In this document: piece by piece, positions 58,561-64,000 of the stretch
How positions within the stretch are numbered: the stretch's first letter is position 1
How the letters are laid out: each line of letters opens with the position of its first letter
Source of the DNA: Bidens hawaiensis
Taxonomy: Eukaryota > Streptophyta > Magnoliopsida > Asterales > Asteraceae
Assembly: GCA_021521415.1 (NCBI GenBank)
Contig: JAIQDT010000672.1
Coordinates: 310,001-374,000, forward strand
Direction of reading: 5' to 3'
DNA length: 64,000 nt
Program-made: the position numbers and the translations under genes
Notes under the pieces: model-generated
Databases searched by the model: none
Told to the model about the DNA's origin: nothing
The model's input: the letters and a program-made list of their open reading frames with translations, nothing else

Positions 58561-59746
58561 TCGGGTTAACCTGAATAAACTTTTAGTTTTGAAATTAAAT
58601 ATACTTTAAGGTATAATAGGCTTAGTCTTATTTACTAAAGTTATCAAAATCTGAGCCTAATTGACTGTTGTCATTCCAACTATTATGGATCGACTGTTTA
58701 TTGTTAATTTATGTTTTCCGTTTATTACTAATATTAATAGCAACCGTAATCGAACAACCAAATCACACCTGGTTGAAGACGATTACGGTTCAAGTTAGTT
58801 ACTTAGTTTTATATTTCTTTTGAATTGTTTTATAACTTTATCAAGTTATATTGGTTTATTATTTGATTATTTGCGTTACAAGCAAAGAAAATTATGTTGT
58901 TTTAATTTTAGCATCAAGTAGCTTTTCAAATTTACAGAAAAATCACTGTATTTCTCTCTCCTCTACTCACAATACCCTAAACTACTCTCTATATTATAAA
59001 AACACCACTCACTTAATATGGTGGACATGATGTAATGCTCTAAGACCTCAAGTGTCAACATCAGTATGAACGGTTATCCCGTCTCAGAAAAGTTATGCTA
59101 AAAAAACCTGAATTCAAACGTAAGTTTAATTTTATGTCAGGTTTACAATTTCAGTAAAATACATAAATAAATCTATATCATAAAGAAAATTGTGTAAGGT
59201 GATATCGTAAGACCGGGTCTCATATAATTAGCCTCTAGTGTGATAATAAGGATGGTTTATATGTAAAAAGTCATCAGGCAACGTAGAAGAGAGAGTGTGT
59301 GTCAAGTTGAATGTGTTACCTTCGGCGAACTAGTGGGGTATTTATAGTGGTCATGGTCTTTAAGCCTTGCCCAAAGCAGACATGTTTTCTTGCTACATTA
59401 ACACTGGTCTCTACAACTACTCTGCATTGGTGTAACTTATTAACGTTGGTGGTTTGAAACAGGAGATGGGGTACTAATCACCCATGCTTCTCCTTTCTGC
59501 AAGTGCTAGACTTAGTCTTTATTATAGCGTTTGTCCTATTTCACATAGGCTCTTCTCGTTTTCTCAGGTTATACCAATCTATCAAACGACAATGATTTCT
59601 GAGGCGTTGTATGGGTTATCCTTGGCTCCTGTGATGCCCTTTTTACATGATGACTTCGTTAACACCTTTCATTTCCCTTTAGGCGCAATATGCTTGTTGT
59701 GGGGGAAGGTATGAGGTCTACCCTCATGTATTCATGATCCATAGTC

Positions 59747-60178
59747 ACTTGAATAACACCAATTCACCAAACAATTTTAAAAAGTAGGGAGGAGAGAGGG
59801 AGTCAATCAATCAGACAGTGATGACAAGGACAATGTCATTTCCCTCTCCCGCTAAAATGGTCTAATATATATATATATATATATCTAACACTCAAGTGAT
59901 ACCAATTCACCGAACAATTTAAAAAACGAGAGAAGGGGCCGATCAATCAAGATAGTGGTGATGTAGACAAGCCCGTTCCTCCTCTCGCTAAAAATGGTCT
60001 TATATATGTATGTAGCACTCTGAGTGACCATTCATCGAATATTTTAAAAGGTAGGGAGGAGAGAGTGAGTCGGTCAATCAAATAGCGCTAGCATGGACAT
60101 GCTCATTCCCCCTCCCGCTAAAGATGGTCTTATATATATGTATCTAACACTTAAGTTACACCAATTCACTAAACATTT
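59747..60178. repeat. Tandem repeat of about 130 bp (copy 2)
   Basis: This is the counterpart of 30180-30608, with a longer TA run (about 59866-59883) and one extra base near 60021. Confidence 0.8.
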
Positions 60179-60603
60179 TTTAAATTAACACCGGTAAAAT
60201 AATCTCAAATCCACTGCTACATAACGATGTGGCAACCAAAAATGAGGATATCAAGACAAGAAGTTTTATACGAGTGAAAAATGGTTTAAGGTTAGGAGCT
60301 TTGTCTTGAACACAATGGTGTAATTTCAACTATAAAAATTTGTTTAGGTGATGAACTAAGTTCATATGTTCCAGGAATTTGCTACAAGCTTATCATTAAT
60401 CATTATATATCTCATTGAAACCAACCAAAAAGGTAACACAAACATTTATAAAAAGGCATTTATTTATATTTACTCTATTAACCAAACCCATACAGATAAA
60501 GTTATCATCACAACATTAATGTGAATCCTACAAGAGAACCTCATCATGTGAATGCATGTATTTCCTTCACAAACCCATGGAATCCAATCCAAGCTATACA
60601 AAC

Positions 60604-61299
60604 TCAAAACAATAAAAGACACAACATGAAACAACAAAACAGAAAAATCGTCAACCGGTTTAGCGACTTCTCAACTTGCATCACTTGTCTTCTCACCCTT
60701 GGGTTATCACCCGAAACCTGATACGAGTTATGGTACGACCCATAAGGATAAGCGCCCAAAAAACCCGAATCAGAGCTCCTGAATATCATACCACACACCA
60801 TCTCACCAACCATCCCCACAATCGCATTTGAAAATCCGGTTGGGCTCACGGGCCCAACTATGTTACCCGGTCCAAACGCATAGCTTCCAAACGGGTTCGG
60901 TTGAGGCTGAGCCTGAAAAGGGACCGGATGGACCTGCTGGTTCATATGCAAAACCGAACCAACAGGCGCTGATGGTCTGTTGGGTATGACTAGTTCTGAT
61001 TGATGTGCCCGTTTCAATTTGGGTTCGGGCCCGTTTGATGGTGGGGAATTGCCACGCCCGTATAGAGGAATTAATGATGAGTCAGAAATGTGTGCTTTAC
61101 AAACAGGGCAATTGGGCTTGTTGTCTGTTGGGATATGGAGCCATTTGTATATGCAGGCCCAACAGTACAGGTGGCCACATAGGGTCACCACCGGGTCTCG
61201 TGCTGAATCCAAACAAATGTTGCACTCGCAAAAGCCCGTTGACGTTTCAGAAACTGATTTCGAGGAGGGATCAAACAATGGTGTTCGTTGGAAATCCAT
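60604..61299 (-). CDS. RMA-type RING membrane-anchor E3 ubiquitin ligase, copy 2
   Basis: This is a second complete copy of the gene at 31034-31729, 231 residues with the same C3HC4 RING and C-terminal anchor. I see one amino-acid change: Gly to Val in the linker (RPSAPGGSV to RPSAPVGSV), caused by C at 31392 against A at 60962 on the plus strand. The start codon, the likely 5' UTR intron acceptor and the upstream region are retained, so it should be expressible if the duplication is real. Confidence 0.9.
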   Translation of the reverse strand: MDFQRTPLFDPSSKSVSETSTGFCECNICLDSARDPVVTLCGHLYCWACIYKWLHIPTDNKPNCPVCKAHISDSSLIPLYGRGNSPPSNGPEPKLKRAHQSELVIPNRPSAPVGSVLHMNQQVHPVPFQAQPQPNPFGSYAFGPGNIVGPVSPTGFSNAIVGMVGEMVCGMIFRSSDSGFLGAYPYGSYHNSYQVSGDNPRVRRQVMQVEKSLNRLTIFLFCCFMLCLLLF

Positions 61300-61369
61300 T
61301 AACACTGCACAACAAGAAGAAAATTTTAAAATATAAATACACACATATATTATATATAGTTATAGTTAT

Positions 61370-63977
61370 ATGTATGTGACAAAAGAACATACACAATTAA
61401 CAAGGTGCCTTAAATAGATCAATCATAGCCTGCAACATATAAAAAGATTACGTGGGATACTTAAGGATCATGAGCCGGTGACTCTTCCTATTATTAACTT
61501 AATTAATTTATTAGTGACTTCAGACCCCTATGATTAACTTAATTAATTTACTTATTTTATTAGTGATTGGAGAGTGTTTGGATGCATGTTTTGAAACTGA
61601 TTATTGAGTTGACTGATCATGATCAGCTACAATAAGTCTAGCCCATACGGGAATTTCATGCAAAAATGAGTCGGCCACACCTAATCATGGTGTTGCTTTG
61701 TTTGGAAAGACTCCAGAGGTGCCCGACAGCCCAGCCTAGGCGGACAAGGCTAGAGAGGTGCCATGAAGGATTGTCGAGTACCTATGGTATGGAGTCTTGG
61801 CAGCCAACAGCCAAGTTAAGGCACCGGTGTAGCCCTTTTATTCATGTTTAGGCCAGTTGAGAAACAAGTGTTGCCAACTAATTCTTGCATGACATGACAT
61901 TCTAGCTGGGCTACACCGGTGCCTAGTGGTGTCCAAGGGGGTTGGTCAACATGCCTGTTTTTGTTTTTTTTTCCTTCTATATAGAAACATAGATAAAATT
62001 TGTACACAAAGTCAAAGAAACCTTAAAGTTTCCACTTTCAGTAGCGTTTGCCAAAATTGATTGATTCTGATGTTTTGGAACAGATAACAGGATGTGGAAA
62101 AGTAATCTAATAATACCTAAAAGTTGGCATCCAAACAGTCCCTAATTACAAGAACCCTAAACACTGAAATCAAAACTGACCCAAACTTTCAAATAGCGAT
62201 CTGAACAAGCAAGCATTAACGAAGCATAATTTGTATATGAAATATACAAATTCTCAGGATGAAAAAGGACGAACCTTGAATTGTTTTGTTTTAAGATGAA
62301 TCTTGTATGAAGCCTACATAAGATATAATGTTGGTTGCAAATGGGATTCAGTCAGGAGGGAATTTAATTTGTATAGTGATCAGATGCATTTAAAGAGGAG
62401 GGTGGGTACATGTGTTGTTCATTGACAGCTATTTGGAAGCACCAGTTTCTCCGGCAATCATCCAATTAGGTTTCTTTTGTTTTTAGTTAGTTGTTGTGTT
62501 GTGTTGGGTGTAATGTTCGTTAAAGCTTTCACAAAACTAACTTTACTTTTTCATTTGGGTCCCCTGTATGTCAGGCTATACGGAGTCTATACGTCTCGTA
62601 TAGTGCTATAAGAGGGGGGCGTATAAGGCTCCCACATAGTCCTATACGAGACGTATATGGAGATGTTTGGTGTCTCTAGAAAACCCCTTTTCATTTTCCT
62701 AATTAAATTTGAAGTAACTCCATTGATTGATCTGACATTGAATGGAAAATAAAGATTCATGATAGCTGTAAGGTCTCAAATTCAAATCCGATTCTAACTA
62801 GAAGTGAGTTTTTTGACAAAAGATTTTTCCTGAAATAGAAGATGGTGGTGGACTTAGGCTACACAGCTTATGGGGAGATTTTCAAAAAGGTGTATGGCAT
62901 TAGTATTTGTCTATTCATATAAAACTAGGGAAATTTTCAAATCAAAATCACAAATATTTATTTGTGTTCATTACTTTAAACGTGATACATTACATGGTTG
63001 TGTTTCTACTTATGTTTTTCTCTCTCATGGCCTCTAATTGCTTGCATGCACTACGTATTGTGATTCTTGCAATTTTCAACATAAATCTGGTTATAGAAAG
63101 ATTGTGTACTTATAAACTGATCGGTATTATTTTAAACACATATTGCATCATAGTCAATAAAAATATTCTAAAATTTGTGGTTGACGTGCCAATTTTCTTC
63201 CACTGGCTTTTGAGTCACACGACATTTGACGTACACCAATAGAATTTCTTGCCCTGCTAGACACACAATTTGAAAATCCTATGCTCATTGATGTAAAAGT
63301 ATGAGGAATAGTATATTTTGATTGAACAGATTTGCCTAAAAAGTAACCAAAAAAAATAAAAAATCAAAAGCCATATATTCATCAGACAGTTTTTTTTTGG
63401 TTAAGCTAATATAAATTTGTTGTGATACAATTTTTTTATTATAGTAATTTATAAATCTTAATGTATTGTATTATTAAAACACAGTTAACTTGATTCAAAT
63501 AAGAAACAAAACATGGTCGACTTAAATCATTAATATAATAAATTTAGAGAAAAATCTTTTGTGAGATTGATGGACCTAATAAATGTTTGTCAAATTAATA
63601 ATTGATTCTTATAATATTTTTGACAATTTGGCCCGTATCACCAAATGGCAAATACTCGTATTTACACACATGCATAGATTACATATCCACGTTGTGATGT
63701 CTATCTCACCTGCTAATCATTGGTCCTGATGCTATTAAGTTTAGACAAGATTAACTAAGATTAATCAAATACATATAAAATTAACAAGATTAACCGACAG
63801 TTTGGCGTACCGACAGTAAAACATTGGCCAATCTTGGCTATATACCTGGAACATTTAAAAATTTGGATAGTAAGATACAATACAGATATTATTAGAGCCT
63901 GAAGCATCTGTACCAGTGGTGATATCAAAATATAATAAAACTAAATACGTGTATTTATATATATACACATAATACCT
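61370..63977. other. Intergenic region of copy 2
   Basis: This is the same as 31800-34407, including the inverted repeats at 61820-61923 and 62588-62657. No additional gene was found. Confidence 0.5.
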
Positions 63978-64000
63978 CTAAAAGAACTTCTCAATGCAGG
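63978..64000 (-). CDS. Thioredoxin m, copy 2, last codons only
   Basis: The last 23 bases of the window match the end of the thioredoxin m coding sequence (TAG stop, EKFF). The duplication therefore extends into, and perhaps through, a second thioredoxin m gene outside the window. Confidence 0.7.

Larger units (their letters stand above)
57362..58917. other. Downstream flank of the dynein light chain gene
   Basis: No gene is recognised. It holds a MITE (57982-58156) and a repeat rich in CCCGAACC/GGTTCGGG (58414-58560). Its right border is the junction with the second copy of the large duplication. Confidence 0.45.
58918..64000. repeat. Large direct duplication, copy 2 (cut by the window edge)
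   Basis: This repeats 29351-34430 in the same order and orientation. The differences I can see are single bases or 1-4 base indels between 58918 and about 60963; beyond that, to 64000, I saw none. It begins abruptly after AGCATCAA at 58917, with no transposon end at the junction. Confidence 0.95.

Overview
The window is nuclear DNA from a flowering plant, a eudicot. It is AT-rich, its genes carry GT-AG introns of mostly 70-1000 bases, and it holds plant-specific genes (anthocyanidin synthase, MLO, RMA-type RING ligase, chloroplast thioredoxin m, class-II phospholipase A1, SCI1, DUF2921) together with plant transposon families. The style of the repeats would suit an asterid such as a member of the Asteraceae, but the sequence alone does not prove this. 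All exon coordinates come from reading splice sites and frames by eye.

Layout, left half. The first coding exon of an anthocyanidin synthase (minus, 1495-1997) runs off the left edge, and its first intron holds a complete 1.18-kb DNA transposon with a perfect 10-bp target duplication. Next come a TFIIIC tau55-like gene (4298-5022, +), a DAD1-like class-II phospholipase A1 (6232-7909, +) and a degraded Copia fragment (9766-10529). A 20-exon LRRC40-like leucine-rich-repeat gene (11958-16235, -) follows, with a dead PIF/Harbinger transposase in its upstream flank, then a circularly permuted nucleolar GTPase NUG2/NOG2 (18152-21152, +), an MLO gene carrying a nonsense codon (21966-25608, +), and a convergent SCI1-like gene (25964-28197, -).

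Layout, right half. A block starting at 29351 holds tandem repeats, an RMA-type RING E3 ligase (31034-31729, -) and the end of a thioredoxin m gene (34408-35971, -). The same block, nearly identical, begins again at 58918 and runs to the end of the window. This fits a direct duplication with an offset of about 29.57 kb, or an unresolved haplotype in the assembly. Between the two copies lie an intronless DUF2921 membrane-protein gene (36765-39431, +), several small transposons with clean target duplications, and an LC8-type dynein light chain gene (46975-57361, +).

The most striking object is a 9.4-kb LTR retrotransposon (47929-57322) inserted into the last exon of the dynein light chain gene with a 5-bp target duplication. 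It has two LTRs of about 1.1 kb, a PBS and a gag with one internal stop, but no recognisable protease, reverse transcriptase, RNase H or integrase. In place of pol it carries three tandem repeats of about 253 bp and then, on the opposite strand, a five-exon gene (51936-55078) with four well-formed introns. That gene encodes a 'putative gypsy type transposon' (PF04195-like) N-terminus, low-complexity and basic regions, and a long coiled coil. It has a TATA box of its own and further tandem repeats upstream. The element is therefore a gag-only, presumably non-autonomous member of the Tat/Retand-like Ty3/gypsy group that keeps a spliced antisense gene.

The genes show no shared pathway. The working theme is ordinary housekeeping and signalling genes with unusual transposon and duplication history. 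Two probable loss-of-function loci (MLO and the dynein light chain) are present, as in this sequence.
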